Assembly (NCBI RefSeq): GCF_028471905.1
Contig: NZ_CP116902.1
Location: 2,826,501 to 2,890,500 of the forward strand
Length of the DNA stretch: 64,000 nucleotides
Origin: Aneurinibacillus uraniidurans
GTDB lineage: Bacteria; Bacillota; Bacilli; Aneurinibacillales; Aneurinibacillaceae
Direction: 5' to 3'
Shown: positions 42,400 to 51,568 of the stretch, piece by piece
Numbering within the stretch: the first letter of the stretch is position 1
How the letters are laid out: each line of letters starts with the position of its first letter
The notes under the pieces: model-generated
Seen by the model: only the letters and a program-made list of their open reading frames with translations
Told to the model about the DNA's origin: nothing
Database searches by the model: none
Made by a program: the position numbers and the translations under genes

Positions 42400-42509
42400 T
42401 ATTTACGAGTGATCAGCGATGTGTGGATACGCTGTTTCAGCTTCTTCTGTGCTGTACCTGCTGGTAGTACAGCGAATTCCAAACATGTTCTCTTTTTAGT
42501 CTGATTCAT
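42399..42509 (-). CDS. 36-residue basic microprotein
   Basis: ATG at 42509 behind GTGGAGGGA, stop at 42399-42401. Lys/Arg-rich (MNQTKKRT start, AQKKLKQRIHTSLITRK end) with one Cys and a short hydrophobic centre. It has its own promoter P2, an operator palindrome and a terminator. No family recognised. A small regulator or RNA-binding peptide is possible. Confidence 0.6.
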   Translation of the reverse strand: MNQTKKRTCLEFAVLPAGTAQKKLKQRIHTSLITRK

Positions 42510-42526
42510 AAAAATCCCTCCACTTT

Positions 42527-42605
42527 TGTATTAATACAGATGAATGATAACTCCCTTGTGTTATATAATAATACCGAAATCAAAAAACGTCAATGAAAAA
42601 TTCAG
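42527..42605 (-). promoter_or_regulatory. microprotein promoter P2 with perfect palindrome
   Basis: Minus strand: TTGACG (42588-42593), 17 bases, TATTAT (42565-42570), then the perfect palindrome TGTATTAATACA (42527-42538). CTGAATTTTT recurs at 42596-42605. Near copy of P1. Confidence 0.75.
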
Positions 42606-42612
42606 AAAAAAC

Positions 42613-42643
42613 AAAAAAAGGCGAGCGATAAATTCGCTGCCTT
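42613..42643 (-). terminator. terminator of the DUF169 gene
   Basis: AAGGCGAGCGA pairs with TCGCTGCCTT (one mismatch), followed by T run on the minus strand. Confidence 0.75.
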
Positions 42644-42651
42644 CTTTTGTG

Positions 42652-43458
42652 TTACTCTTGTTCTTTCCACATATCATTTAATTTTTCGTATGTGGCTGGA
42701 TATTTAGCCTGATAGTGCAGGAACGATGGGATAGGATAACGCACACCACCTCGATGTGTACCCGCAAATCCCTCCATTACATCGCCTGCCATGCGATACG
42801 GAAATGAAAATGCCATCTCATGATCATATGTCTGACCGAACACTCGATCACCATAGCATGGCAAAATAACCTGCGCACTGTCCGCCTGCATCGTACGAAT
42901 AATTAACTCTGCACAGTCAGCACGTGCTGAGAACTCGGATGTAATCGCTCCACCTGTTTTATAAAGAGAAGCCGCTACCATTCGCATCACTTGTGCCGAG
43001 TTTCCATACACAACCACAACATCTGGTTCAAACTCTGCACGGTTTAGCGGACTGACTACAATCGTGCCACTCTCTTCTTTCGTAAACTTCGGAACAGCTG
43101 CTTCAGACAGTTCCCCACACGCCTGTGTTTCTGCATACATCCCGTGGGCTAAATTCCCTTTTGTATAAAATTCAAGCGGCTCTTCAAAATGAAAAACAGC
43201 TTTTGCAATCGGACAAGATACATCTTCTCCACCTAGTGCAATCGCCCAACCATAGCGACGTGACATCGTAACAGCTTGACAGATGCTCAGTTGTACGTGT
43301 AGATCACGCATCGGACGCTTTGCTTTTGCCGGAACCTCTTCCCCTGGGCGCAGTACCCGAATCGCCAGCGGAAATGTGTCAGGACGGACATGCTTTTCAA
43401 TTTCATTGTGTAATAAAACACGTTGCTCTTGCCCGGAAGCTTGGATTGTTTCGCTCAT
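42652..43458 (-). CDS. DUF169 family protein
   Basis: 268 residues. It matches DUF169/COG2043 by an early LRPGEEVPAKAKRPMRD and C-terminal-half segments VVVYGNSAQVMRMVAASLYK and FSARADCAELIIRTM with a conserved Cys. Function unknown; family members are thought to bind a metal or cofactor. ATG at 43458 behind GAGGG. A TGTATTAAAATA sequence at 43476-43487 resembles the P1/P2 palindrome. Confidence 0.83.
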   Translation of the reverse strand: MSETIQASGQEQRVLLHNEIEKHVRPDTFPLAIRVLRPGEEVPAKAKRPMRDLHVQLSICQAVTMSRRYGWAIALGGEDVSCPIAKAVFHFEEPLEFYTKGNLAHGMYAETQACGELSEAAVPKFTKEESGTIVVSPLNRAEFEPDVVVVYGNSAQVMRMVAASLYKTGGAITSEFSARADCAELIIRTMQADSAQVILPCYGDRVFGQTYDHEMAFSFPYRMAGDVMEGFAGTHRGGVRYPIPSFLHYQAKYPATYEKLNDMWKEQE

Positions 43459-43628
43459 ACTTTCCCTCTCTTTTCTGTATTAAAATAGTAATCATGCAAT
43501 ATTTCGTAATATTCTATACAATGAATGAAAACCCTTTCTTTTTGCGAATATTTCTTTATTTACCCGCTTTCTTGCAATTCCCCCCTACTCTCTTCAAAAT
43601 ATAGAGAGGAAAAGGAAGGTGGATACTT

Positions 43629-44942
43629 GTGTCTTATTGGGATGTAATTGTAATTGGAGGCGGGCCAGCTGGTCTTATGGCCTCTGCAGCGGCAGCCGCA
43701 CAGAACGCTCGTGTACTGCTTATCGATAAAGGAGACAAACTAGGTCGTAAGCTGATGATCTCGGGTGGTGGACGCTGCAATGTGACGAACGCCAAACCCC
43801 TGGAAGAATTGATGAAGAACATTCCGGGTAATGGTCGCTTTTTATTCAGCGCATTGTCCCATTTTAACAATACACACATTATCGAGTTCTTTACCGGACT
43901 CGGCATTGCGCTAAAAGAAGAAGACCGAGGTCGGATGTTTCCGGCAAGCGATAAAGCCAAAAGCGTAGTAGATGCTTTGCTCGGCGAGATTCGTCGCCTT
44001 GGCGTTACCATTCGGACGAATGAAGCAGTCGAGTGTCTACTGTTCGATGATGAATCCGTTACTGGCATACAGCTTTGTTCTGGCGAGATGATACGGACTG
44101 GCGCTGTCATTGTAGCGACAGGCGGTGCTTCTGTTCCCGCAACCGGTTCGACAGGAGATGCGTACCCCTGGGCAGAAAAAGCTGGTCACGTCATTACCGA
44201 ACTGTTCCCAACCGCTGTTCCACTCACAGCAGATAATGCTTATATCAAAGAAGGAAAGCTCCAGGGACTCTCGCTCCAAAATGTTGAGCTTACGTTATGG
44301 AATCCAAAAGGAAAAAAGGTATGCGTCGAAGAAGGCGACATGTTATTCACTCACTTCGGCATTTCTGGTCCGGTAGCACTTCGGGTTAGCCACTACGTTT
44401 CTGTTACACAGCGCAAGTTTGGGTCTATCCCATTATCTGTAACAATTGATATAATGCCAGAAAAAAGCATCTCAGAGATCGAACAGGAAACACTGGCTCT
44501 CATGCAGGCAGAGCCGAAGAAAACAGTTAAAAATGTCCTGCGTACGTATGTGACTGAACGTCTGCTGCGTACGATGTTCGAAGAGGCTGACATCAGCGAA
44601 GATACGACATACGCTCATATCAATCGTGCGGCCTGGACAGATTTCACCCGTTTATTCAAGCAATTCCCGGTACATGTTACCGGCACCCTGCCACTTGAGC
44701 AGGCTACCGTCACTGGAGGAGGTGTGAGCATCAAGGAAATCGACCCGAAAAGCATGCAATCCAAACGCAAGAAAGGTCTTTTCTTCGCTGGGGAAGTTCT
44801 TGACGTGCACGCACATACGGGCGGATATAACATCACGGTTGCGTTTACAACAGGACATGCCGCAGGCTGTGCTGCCGCAAATCAGTCCCTCGGAGTGGAG
44901 GATCGCTTTGTTCCGCTAAAACAAAAAGACAAGGGGCGCTGA
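43629..44942 (+). CDS. BaiN/HI0933-family FAD-dependent oxidoreductase
   Basis: 437 residues from a GTG at 43629 behind GGAAGGTGG. FAD-binding VIGGGPAGLMASAAAA, the family signature MISGGGRCNVTNAKP, a GASVPATGSTGDAYPWAEKAGH segment and a C-terminal FFAGEVLDVHAHTGGYNI. HI0933/YhiN/BaiN-type flavoproteins; some reduce steroid or other enones, but the native substrate is usually unknown. The next gene follows after four bases. Confidence 0.92.
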   Translation: MSYWDVIVIGGGPAGLMASAAAAAQNARVLLIDKGDKLGRKLMISGGGRCNVTNAKPLEELMKNIPGNGRFLFSALSHFNNTHIIEFFTGLGIALKEEDRGRMFPASDKAKSVVDALLGEIRRLGVTIRTNEAVECLLFDDESVTGIQLCSGEMIRTGAVIVATGGASVPATGSTGDAYPWAEKAGHVITELFPTAVPLTADNAYIKEGKLQGLSLQNVELTLWNPKGKKVCVEEGDMLFTHFGISGPVALRVSHYVSVTQRKFGSIPLSVTIDIMPEKSISEIEQETLALMQAEPKKTVKNVLRTYVTERLLRTMFEEADISEDTTYAHINRAAWTDFTRLFKQFPVHVTGTLPLEQATVTGGGVSIKEIDPKSMQSKRKKGLFFAGEVLDVHAHTGGYNITVAFTTGHAAGCAAANQSLGVEDRFVPLKQKDKGR

Positions 44943-44946
44943 TGAA

Positions 44947-46854
44947 ATGAAGGCAAGAGTAAAAGAAATGCTACGACAAAACGAGCTGTTTCGCGTACTT
45001 CCAGAATCAATCATAACGGAAATCGTTGATGATTCCACAATCGTTTCTTTTCCAAAAAACCATTTTGTCATCCATGAACGCGACCGTGACAATGATCTAT
45101 TTTTCCTGATTACAGGACTTGCTAAAAATACGGTTATCACAGATGAAGGAAACGAATTTTCCGTTCGCTTCTATCATCCGGGTGAACTCGCAGGTCTGAT
45201 TAATACACTGGCAGAAGAGTCATCTCACTTTTCTATCCAAACCGTCGAGAATTGTGAATTCCTACGAATTTCCAAGTCACTATTTAACCGACTCATTCAT
45301 GAACAAACGTTATTTGCTGAACAGCTTACACACGATATTAGTCGACGCTTACAGCACATGTACCAGGCGCTGGCCGCAGAAACCTCTGAACACAAGCAGG
45401 GGTTTGAGACATACCCATACCGCAAGCGTGTAGGCGAGATGATGGAGTACACGATTACAGCCGTACCGCCAGAGGTTGCTGTAATCGAGGTTACTTCTAT
45501 CATGCTGAATGAAAAGGTTAGCTCCGTACTTGTCATGGAACACGATAAGCTTCTTGGTATCATCACAGAACGTGATTTAATCAAGCTAATTCCTGCTCAC
45601 ACTACCATCCCCACTCTCCGGGCATGCGATATTATGACGGAGAACGTTATTACAGTGGAAGATGATGCCTTCTTCTATGAGGCGATGCTTCTGATGATGA
45701 AACATCAGGTCAAACACCTTCCAGTCGTATCTGCAGGCAAAGTGGAAGGCATCATCACCCTGCGAAAACTGTCTGACTTCCGTGGACAGTCTGTACTCAG
45801 CACGGTAAAAACGATCGATCAGGCTGATACAATCGAAAAACTTGCGGAGCATCATACAAATATTACTGCCTTTCTAGATCGCATGATGAAAGAAGGAGCA
45901 GCAGCACACGAGATTTGCACCGTTATCACAGAACTGAATGATCGGGTGCTCCGTAGAATTATCAAACTTGCTGAGCAAGCCATGGTCGAAGAGGGACTCG
46001 GTACTCCACCGACTGATTACTGCTGGATTACGATGGGCAGTGAAGGCCGTAAAGAACAGACACTCAGCACCGATCAAGATAATGGCATTATTTACCCTGA
46101 TATCGATGATGATGCCCACCTTGCTGAAGTGGACGCTTATTTCGCCGCCCTTGCCGAAAAAATTGTCGCTGGACTCGAACAATGTGGGTTCCCTCGCTGT
46201 AAAGGGGATGTAATGGCAACCAATAAAAAATGGCGCAAATCACTCGCCGAGTGGAAATACATGGTGGAAGCCTGGTTCAATCATATGCAGGGAGAAGAAA
46301 TTCGGATGTTTACCATTTTCCTAGACTTCCGCCCGATATATGGACAGATGGCACTCGCTCATGAATTGCGCCAATATTTTATGATACGCAAAAAGAATTT
46401 CCCTTTTATGTACAATCTACTTGCGGAAGACGACGCATCATGTGGTGTACCGCTTGGTATGTTTGGTCGTATTGTTTACGACAAAAAAATTAAAGATGGG
46501 ATTGATATAAAAGGAGGAGCACTTGTCCATTTTGTAAATGCCATGCGTCTGCTCGCAATCTTTGAAAATATTGATGCTGTCTCGACACTTGAAAGACTTG
46601 CAGAGCTCACCGACAAAGGAACATTTACAAAAGAAGAGGAAGACGAAGTACGCGACTCCTTTAACACACTTCTCTATTTCCGCATTCGTGAAAACATGCG
46701 CCAGCTACAATCTGGCATATCGCTTTCTAATGAGTTGCATGTGGTATCTCTGCCAAAAGATGAGCAGATCCGGTTAAAAAAAGCGCTTAATACCGCAAAG
46801 TGGCTGCAGCAAAAGCTTATTCGCCAATTCCAGGTACGCGGTATCCGAATTTAG
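44947..46854 (+). CDS. cNMP-binding / CBS / DUF294 putative nucleotidyltransferase
   Basis: 635 residues: a cyclic-nucleotide-binding-like domain (about 1-135), two CBS motifs (about 160-275), a DUF294 nucleotidyltransferase domain with GSEGRKEQTLSTDQDNGI near 360, and a DUF294_C helical domain to the end. GlnD-like. Such proteins lie beside ActP acetate symporters and DnaQ-like exonucleases in other bacteria; here the DUF485-actP genes follow after a terminator. Likely a regulator sensing adenine nucleotides; target unknown. Confidence 0.9.
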   Translation: MKARVKEMLRQNELFRVLPESIITEIVDDSTIVSFPKNHFVIHERDRDNDLFFLITGLAKNTVITDEGNEFSVRFYHPGELAGLINTLAEESSHFSIQTVENCEFLRISKSLFNRLIHEQTLFAEQLTHDISRRLQHMYQALAAETSEHKQGFETYPYRKRVGEMMEYTITAVPPEVAVIEVTSIMLNEKVSSVLVMEHDKLLGIITERDLIKLIPAHTTIPTLRACDIMTENVITVEDDAFFYEAMLLMMKHQVKHLPVVSAGKVEGIITLRKLSDFRGQSVLSTVKTIDQADTIEKLAEHHTNITAFLDRMMKEGAAAHEICTVITELNDRVLRRIIKLAEQAMVEEGLGTPPTDYCWITMGSEGRKEQTLSTDQDNGIIYPDIDDDAHLAEVDAYFAALAEKIVAGLEQCGFPRCKGDVMATNKKWRKSLAEWKYMVEAWFNHMQGEEIRMFTIFLDFRPIYGQMALAHELRQYFMIRKKNFPFMYNLLAEDDASCGVPLGMFGRIVYDKKIKDGIDIKGGALVHFVNAMRLLAIFENIDAVSTLERLAELTDKGTFTKEEEDEVRDSFNTLLYFRIRENMRQLQSGISLSNELHVVSLPKDEQIRLKKALNTAKWLQQKLIRQFQVRGIRI

Positions 46855-46865
46855 TAATAAGAATC

Positions 46866-46902
46866 AAAAAGAAGCACGTCTTTACACGACGCGCTTCTTT
46901 TT
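46866..46902 (+). terminator. intrinsic terminator
   Basis: AAAAAGAAGCACGTC pairs with GACGCGCTTCTTTTT (one mismatch) around TTTACAC. Confidence 0.85.
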
Positions 46903-46965
46903 GTCAAGTAATTACACATAAAAAAAATTCTTGCAAATTTTCTCAAATATTTTAATATTTTAAAT

Positions 46966-46999
46966 AGATAGCGCTTACAACACTTTGAAAACGCTTTAT
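46966..46999. promoter_or_regulatory. two tandem cre-like (CcpA) sites
   Basis: TGTAAGCGCTATCT (minus strand, 46966-46979) matches TGWNANCGNTNWCA at all but the last base; TGAAAACGCTTTAT (46986-46999) matches 12 of 14. The centres are 20 bases apart, two helical turns. Upstream of the acetate symporter pair; carbon-catabolite control is inferred. Confidence 0.65.
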
Positions 47000-47079
47000 T
47001 TATAAGGAGGTGGCATTCTCGTACTACTTTATTCGTATACATGTACAATAATCATACTATAAGGATTGGAGTGAAAGGA

Positions 47080-47433
47080 ATGGCAGGATTTGCAAAAAGC
47101 AATTCTTCGACACCAGGAGGCTCCCACGGAAAAAAAATCAATTACACCGCGATTGTCCAGTCAGCAAAGTTTAAGCAATTAATGGCAACAAAGCGCAGCT
47201 TTATCATTCCGATGTGTATTTTTTTCTTTACGTTTTACTACGTCCTTCCTATTATGACTTCATACAGCAAGGTACTTAACACCCCGGCAATCGGTTCTAT
47301 TACTTGGGCATGGATCTATGCCTTTGCACAATTCATCATGACATGGGCACTCTGCATGATCTACTCAAGTAAAGCGGCCTCCTTTGACAAAATTTCTGAT
47401 GAAATCATTGAAGAAAACAAAGGGGGAAAATAA
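47080..47433 (+). CDS. yjcH: DUF485 membrane protein
   Basis: 117 residues from the ATG at 47080, following GGAGTG. Two membrane helices: the stretch FIIPMCIFFFTFYYVLPIM, and WAWIYAFAQFIMTWALCMIY. DUF485/YjcH proteins precede ActP acetate symporters in many bacteria. Three bases before actP in the same frame of transcription. The accessory role is inferred from this conserved pairing. Confidence 0.9.
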   Translation: MAGFAKSNSSTPGGSHGKKINYTAIVQSAKFKQLMATKRSFIIPMCIFFFTFYYVLPIMTSYSKVLNTPAIGSITWAWIYAFAQFIMTWALCMIYSSKAASFDKISDEIIEENKGGK

Positions 47434-47436
47434 TCA

Positions 47437-48969
47437 ATGAATACAACGGCATTTATATTCTTCCTTCTCATCGTAGGTGCCACTCTTCTGATTACGTACT
47501 ATGCTTCTAAGAGAACAAATTCAACAAGTGAGTTCTATACAGCAGGTGGAGGCCTGACCGGTTGGCAGAACGGCCTTGCAATTGCTGGCGACTATATGTC
47601 AGCTGCCTCATTCCTTGGAATCGCCGGTTCAATCGCTCTAACTGGATTTGACGGCTTCTTCTTTAGTATTGGATATCTTGTGGCGTATCTTGTTGTTCTC
47701 TACATTGTAGCCGAACCACTTCGCAACCTTGGTAAATATACGATGGCTGATATGATTGCAGCTCGTTTTGACAACAGTAAAGTTCGTGGTGTTGCTGCGC
47801 TTAGTACCATTACAATCTCTACGTTTTATATGATTGCTCAGCTCGTTGGAGCAGGTGCACTTATTAAACTTCTTCTTGGTCTTGACTATACGACATCCGT
47901 TTTAATTGTTGGTACACTGATGACCGTGTATGTAATCTTCGGTGGTATGACTGCAACGAGCTGGGTACAGATCGTTAAAGCCGTTCTGCTGATGGTCGGT
48001 ACATTCATCATTTCCGTTATGGTATTTGCGAAGTTTAACTTTAGCTTCGTTGAGATGTTCAACCATATGAAAACAGCAACACCGCTTGGCGAAGCTTATC
48101 TAAATCCAGGCGTAAAATACAAAAACGGTCTTGATACGATTTCGATTAACATTGCACTCGTACTTGGCACAGCTGGTCTTCCGCACATCCTCATTCGTTT
48201 CTTCACGGTTAAGGATGCGCAGACGGCACGCAAATCCGTTGTATACGCAACATGGCTGATCGGTTTCTTCTATATCATGACGATCTTCCTTGGCTTCGGA
48301 GCAGCTGCATTCGTAGGTAAAGAAGCGATTGTAAAAGCAAACGCAGCTGGTAACATGGCAGCTCCTCTGCTTGCACAATCACTCGGTGGTGATCTGCTGA
48401 TGGCATTTGTTGCAGCCGTAGCATTCGCAACAATTCTTGCGGTAGTAGCTGGTCTTGTACTGACAGCAGCCTCCGCTTTTGCTCACGACTTCTACAGTCA
48501 TATCCTGCGTAAAGGCCAGGCAACAGAAAAAGAACAAATGGTAGCGGCTCGCTGGGCTTCCATCGGTGTATCTATTATCTCTGTTATTCTTGCTCTGGGC
48601 GCACAAAAAATGAACGTAGCGTTCCTTGTATCGCTTGCATTCTGCGTAGCGGCAAGTTCTAATCTACCAGTTATCATCTTTACGATTTTCTGGCGCCGCT
48701 TTAATACAGCCGGAGCAATTACGGGAATGTTCGTCGGTCTCTTCACCGCTCTTATCCTGGTAGCCGTAAGTCCAAACGTATTCGGTCCTCCAGGCAAAGC
48801 GATCTTTGAAGGTACTCCGCTGATCACTCTAACTAACCCTGCACTCATTTCCGTACCGGTCGGCTTCCTTGCTGCCTATCTCGGCACATTCTTAGGACGC
48901 CGTGAGAGCGATGAGAAATTTGATGAAGTGCTGGTTAAAGCCAATACTGGCATAAAAGAAAGTGCGTAA
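47437..48969 (+). CDS. actP: cation/acetate symporter, SSS family
   Basis: 510 residues, about thirteen membrane helices. SSS motifs: YTAGGGLTGWQNGLAIAGDY near the N-terminus, SAASFLGIAGSIALTGFDGF, and SNLPVIIFTIFWRRFNTAGA. ActP imports acetate and short carboxylates with Na+ or H+. The preceding DUF485 gene and the cre sites support the call. Terminator at 49077-49110. Confidence 0.93.
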   Translation: MNTTAFIFFLLIVGATLLITYYASKRTNSTSEFYTAGGGLTGWQNGLAIAGDYMSAASFLGIAGSIALTGFDGFFFSIGYLVAYLVVLYIVAEPLRNLGKYTMADMIAARFDNSKVRGVAALSTITISTFYMIAQLVGAGALIKLLLGLDYTTSVLIVGTLMTVYVIFGGMTATSWVQIVKAVLLMVGTFIISVMVFAKFNFSFVEMFNHMKTATPLGEAYLNPGVKYKNGLDTISINIALVLGTAGLPHILIRFFTVKDAQTARKSVVYATWLIGFFYIMTIFLGFGAAAFVGKEAIVKANAAGNMAAPLLAQSLGGDLLMAFVAAVAFATILAVVAGLVLTAASAFAHDFYSHILRKGQATEKEQMVAARWASIGVSIISVILALGAQKMNVAFLVSLAFCVAASSNLPVIIFTIFWRRFNTAGAITGMFVGLFTALILVAVSPNVFGPPGKAIFEGTPLITLTNPALISVPVGFLAAYLGTFLGRRESDEKFDEVLVKANTGIKESA

Positions 48970-49076
48970 TATTTTTAATTCAATTGGTTTAAGAGCGTGT
49001 GAAATAGGGAAGTATAATAGTGAACCTACTCCCCTTTGAAATTACAACTGACTCTCACACCTCTACTCCCTGACTT

Positions 49077-49110
49077 GGAGCGCATCGCACGTCGATGTGC
49101 TCCCTTTTTT
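49077..49110 (+). terminator. intrinsic terminator of actP
   Basis: GGAGCGCATCG and CGATGTGCTCC pair (one mismatch) around CACGT, followed by CTTTTTT. Confidence 0.85.
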
Positions 49111-49168
49111 ATACCTGAAATGTTCATGATTCTCTCTCATCTCGACAAACCAAAGGTAAGAAGAACAA

Positions 49169-49222
49169 AAAACAGGAGAGAATACGAAAGAACGATTCAT
49201 CGTCCTTATGTTTTCTCTCCCG
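49169..49222 (-). terminator. terminator of the ezrA-like gene
   Basis: GGAGAGAA (49175-49182) pairs with TTCTCTCC (49213-49220) with extra inner pairing; on the minus strand it is followed by TGTTTTTTG. Confidence 0.7.
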
Positions 49223-49249
49223 TATCTTTCATTTCCCTACTTACCGTCG

Positions 49250-51469
49250 TTAGTCTAATCCATAACGTTCTACAGCAAGATTATATGCCTGATCTGCTAG
49301 CTCGTTCGCTTCTTCATAACGCACAGCGTGAAAGGCAGCTTCCGAAGCTTTCAGAAGCTTGCTGATCTCTGGATCATTACGACGAAAACGGTTGGTCCGT
49401 TGAATTTTATCTTCGGTCTCTCGCACATCCCGCACCATTTGCGCAGCTTGTTCAAGCGCTTTTTCTACTTGTCCTTTGGCCTGCTTTAGCAGCATTTCAG
49501 CTTTTTGAATATTAAGCGGACTTTCGGCAAGCGCATCTTCGACGGCAGCAATCGCCTGGCGACAGTGGTGCAAACTGTCGGATACATACAATGGAACATC
49601 CGGAAGATACAACCGCTTCAGCTGCTGTTCCACACGTGCTACGCTTGTACGTAAATCTTTAACTTCCTCAAGAGCTGTCGTCTCTCCTTTACGAAATTCA
49701 TTCAGCTCTCTCATAATTAATTCCCGCCGTTCCATAAACTCTGTTACTCGTTCTGCTACTTGCGTGAGCATTTGAGAATGTCGTTCATACGCTTCTGGAA
49801 CTTCCGCCGCAGCGATTTGTTCAAGTGCATCTTGGGCATCAGCTACAAGCGCAGGAATCTGCTGATAATAACGGAAAGCTTCTCCCTCTTCTACCTGATA
49901 ACGCTGAGCAAGATCCTCTAGCTCTTCGGCAAGGAACTGCTCATCCTGGCGCAATACCGTCACATAATGCGGCAGTTCAGTTATGTACTGGCGATAACGA
50001 TGGCGACTCGTCACAATCTCTTCCATCGTCTGATACACAGCTTCAATATCTTCCCGCACTTTACCAATCTCTTCTTCTGTCTCTTCAATTTTGCCCTCTT
50101 CGAATAACTGCGGCAAAACCTCCGCCCTACCTCGAATTTTAATAATCCGAGCTAAGAAAAACTCTTCTCCAGACGTGTACCCGCCTGTGACCATTTCTTT
50201 CGCATCCTCATCCAACTGGCGAATTTCCTGATCGATATCTTTCATAATCGCCTGGCGAATTAGCGGGATATTCTCCAGCTCTTCCTCCATACGGATCAGA
50301 TTGTCACGTACTTGCTGCAGCAGATCACGCGCCTCATGAAAGTCTCCTTTTTCTTCGGCTTCCTTGATCTCTCCAACTTCACGATCTAACTGGTTCAATC
50401 GTTCTTTTAATGTATGGAATGAAACTTTGTATTGGATTTTCAACTCGTTGAAGCGACGTTCCACTTTTTGACGCATTTCGTTCGTTTCTTCTTTAAAGCT
50501 TGAAACGTCCTGCAACGTTTCTTTCAAATTCTCAAGGCGAATATGCAGCTTATCCAAGTCAGATTCAATATGCATAAGTTTACCACTCGCTTCTGCGAGA
50601 ATATCCCGACTGCGTCGGAAACGGAACCGGGCCGTCATTTCTTCCGCGTCCGCCAGAATAAGTTCTACGTCTACAATGGCGTCTTTTTTGAGATCATCTA
50701 GCGATGTTAAAATGGCCAGATATTTCTCTTTAATCCGACCTGGCTCTTTCTTCCACGATGGATCAATCGTAAACAAGTTCAGTTGTTCCGATACGCGAAT
50801 ACGCCATTCATCGACCTCGTCAATTGCTTTTAGCGTGCGCTTACGCAGGGTAAAAGCAACAAGCAGTCCAATCCCAAACACCGCAACCAAAATCATTCCA
50901 ATGAGCAGCCAAACCGGGAAAACTTGTACATCTTGCGGAGCATTCGCCGCCGCTGTCTTCGCTACGATTTCCGTTGGTTTTGCATCTTTTACTTCAGTGT
51001 CTATCGACTGAACAAATGACAAAACACCTTTCATTATCGCACCCTGCTTAGCATATGGACTGAAAAAATTATCTACTTTACGCGTTATTACTTCCCCGGT
51101 AATGCCTCGCTCTGTAAAATATTTACCGCTAACCGCTACCATTTTTTTATCATTAAATGATACTACAATTACCATTGTTGTATCATTGATCGTAAAATTA
51201 TCTGGAAGCTGCTGTGCATACTGCGTCAGTGTAAGGGGTTTCGGATCTGCAATAACAAGTAGCTTATACGTCTGGGCAAGATCAGCAGCAACCCGGGTAA
51301 ACTCCTTCTTCTCATCGTCTTTTAGTAGATTTTGTGTATCAATAACCGGCTTGTTAATCGAAGGTGGGAATCCTTCTGCCCAAACGATAGGCGGACACAG
51401 CACTGTCATACACAGTACTACAATAACAAGGGTAAAACGGGACATTCGTCGTCCGGCGTCTCTCATCAT
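49250..51469 (-). CDS. ezrA: TPM-domain / EzrA-like fusion, septation ring regulator
   Basis: 739 residues; canonical EzrA is about 560 with one N-terminal helix. Residues 1-32 are a signal peptide (FTLVIVVLCMTVLCPPIVWA). Residues about 35-160 form a TPM domain (VIDTQNLLKDDEKKEFTRVA; TTMVIVVSFNDKKMVAVSGK). A membrane helix follows near 184-207, then about 530 residues of coiled coil with EzrA-type spectrin-like repeats. EzrA is a negative regulator of FtsZ ring assembly. The gene is next to refZ, as in Bacillus subtilis, which supports the EzrA call. ATG at 51469 behind AAAGGAG. Confidence 0.85.
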   Translation of the reverse strand: MMRDAGRRMSRFTLVIVVLCMTVLCPPIVWAEGFPPSINKPVIDTQNLLKDDEKKEFTRVAADLAQTYKLLVIADPKPLTLTQYAQQLPDNFTINDTTMVIVVSFNDKKMVAVSGKYFTERGITGEVITRKVDNFFSPYAKQGAIMKGVLSFVQSIDTEVKDAKPTEIVAKTAAANAPQDVQVFPVWLLIGMILVAVFGIGLLVAFTLRKRTLKAIDEVDEWRIRVSEQLNLFTIDPSWKKEPGRIKEKYLAILTSLDDLKKDAIVDVELILADAEEMTARFRFRRSRDILAEASGKLMHIESDLDKLHIRLENLKETLQDVSSFKEETNEMRQKVERRFNELKIQYKVSFHTLKERLNQLDREVGEIKEAEEKGDFHEARDLLQQVRDNLIRMEEELENIPLIRQAIMKDIDQEIRQLDEDAKEMVTGGYTSGEEFFLARIIKIRGRAEVLPQLFEEGKIEETEEEIGKVREDIEAVYQTMEEIVTSRHRYRQYITELPHYVTVLRQDEQFLAEELEDLAQRYQVEEGEAFRYYQQIPALVADAQDALEQIAAAEVPEAYERHSQMLTQVAERVTEFMERRELIMRELNEFRKGETTALEEVKDLRTSVARVEQQLKRLYLPDVPLYVSDSLHHCRQAIAAVEDALAESPLNIQKAEMLLKQAKGQVEKALEQAAQMVRDVRETEDKIQRTNRFRRNDPEISKLLKASEAAFHAVRYEEANELADQAYNLAVERYGLD

Positions 51470-51568
51470 GCTATACTCCTTTGGCCTTAATCAAACTTTG
51501 TTCTTTACTAAATTAGGTACAACGTGATAAAATTCCTGCTTTTCTCTCCTTTTTCTACAAAAAACCTA

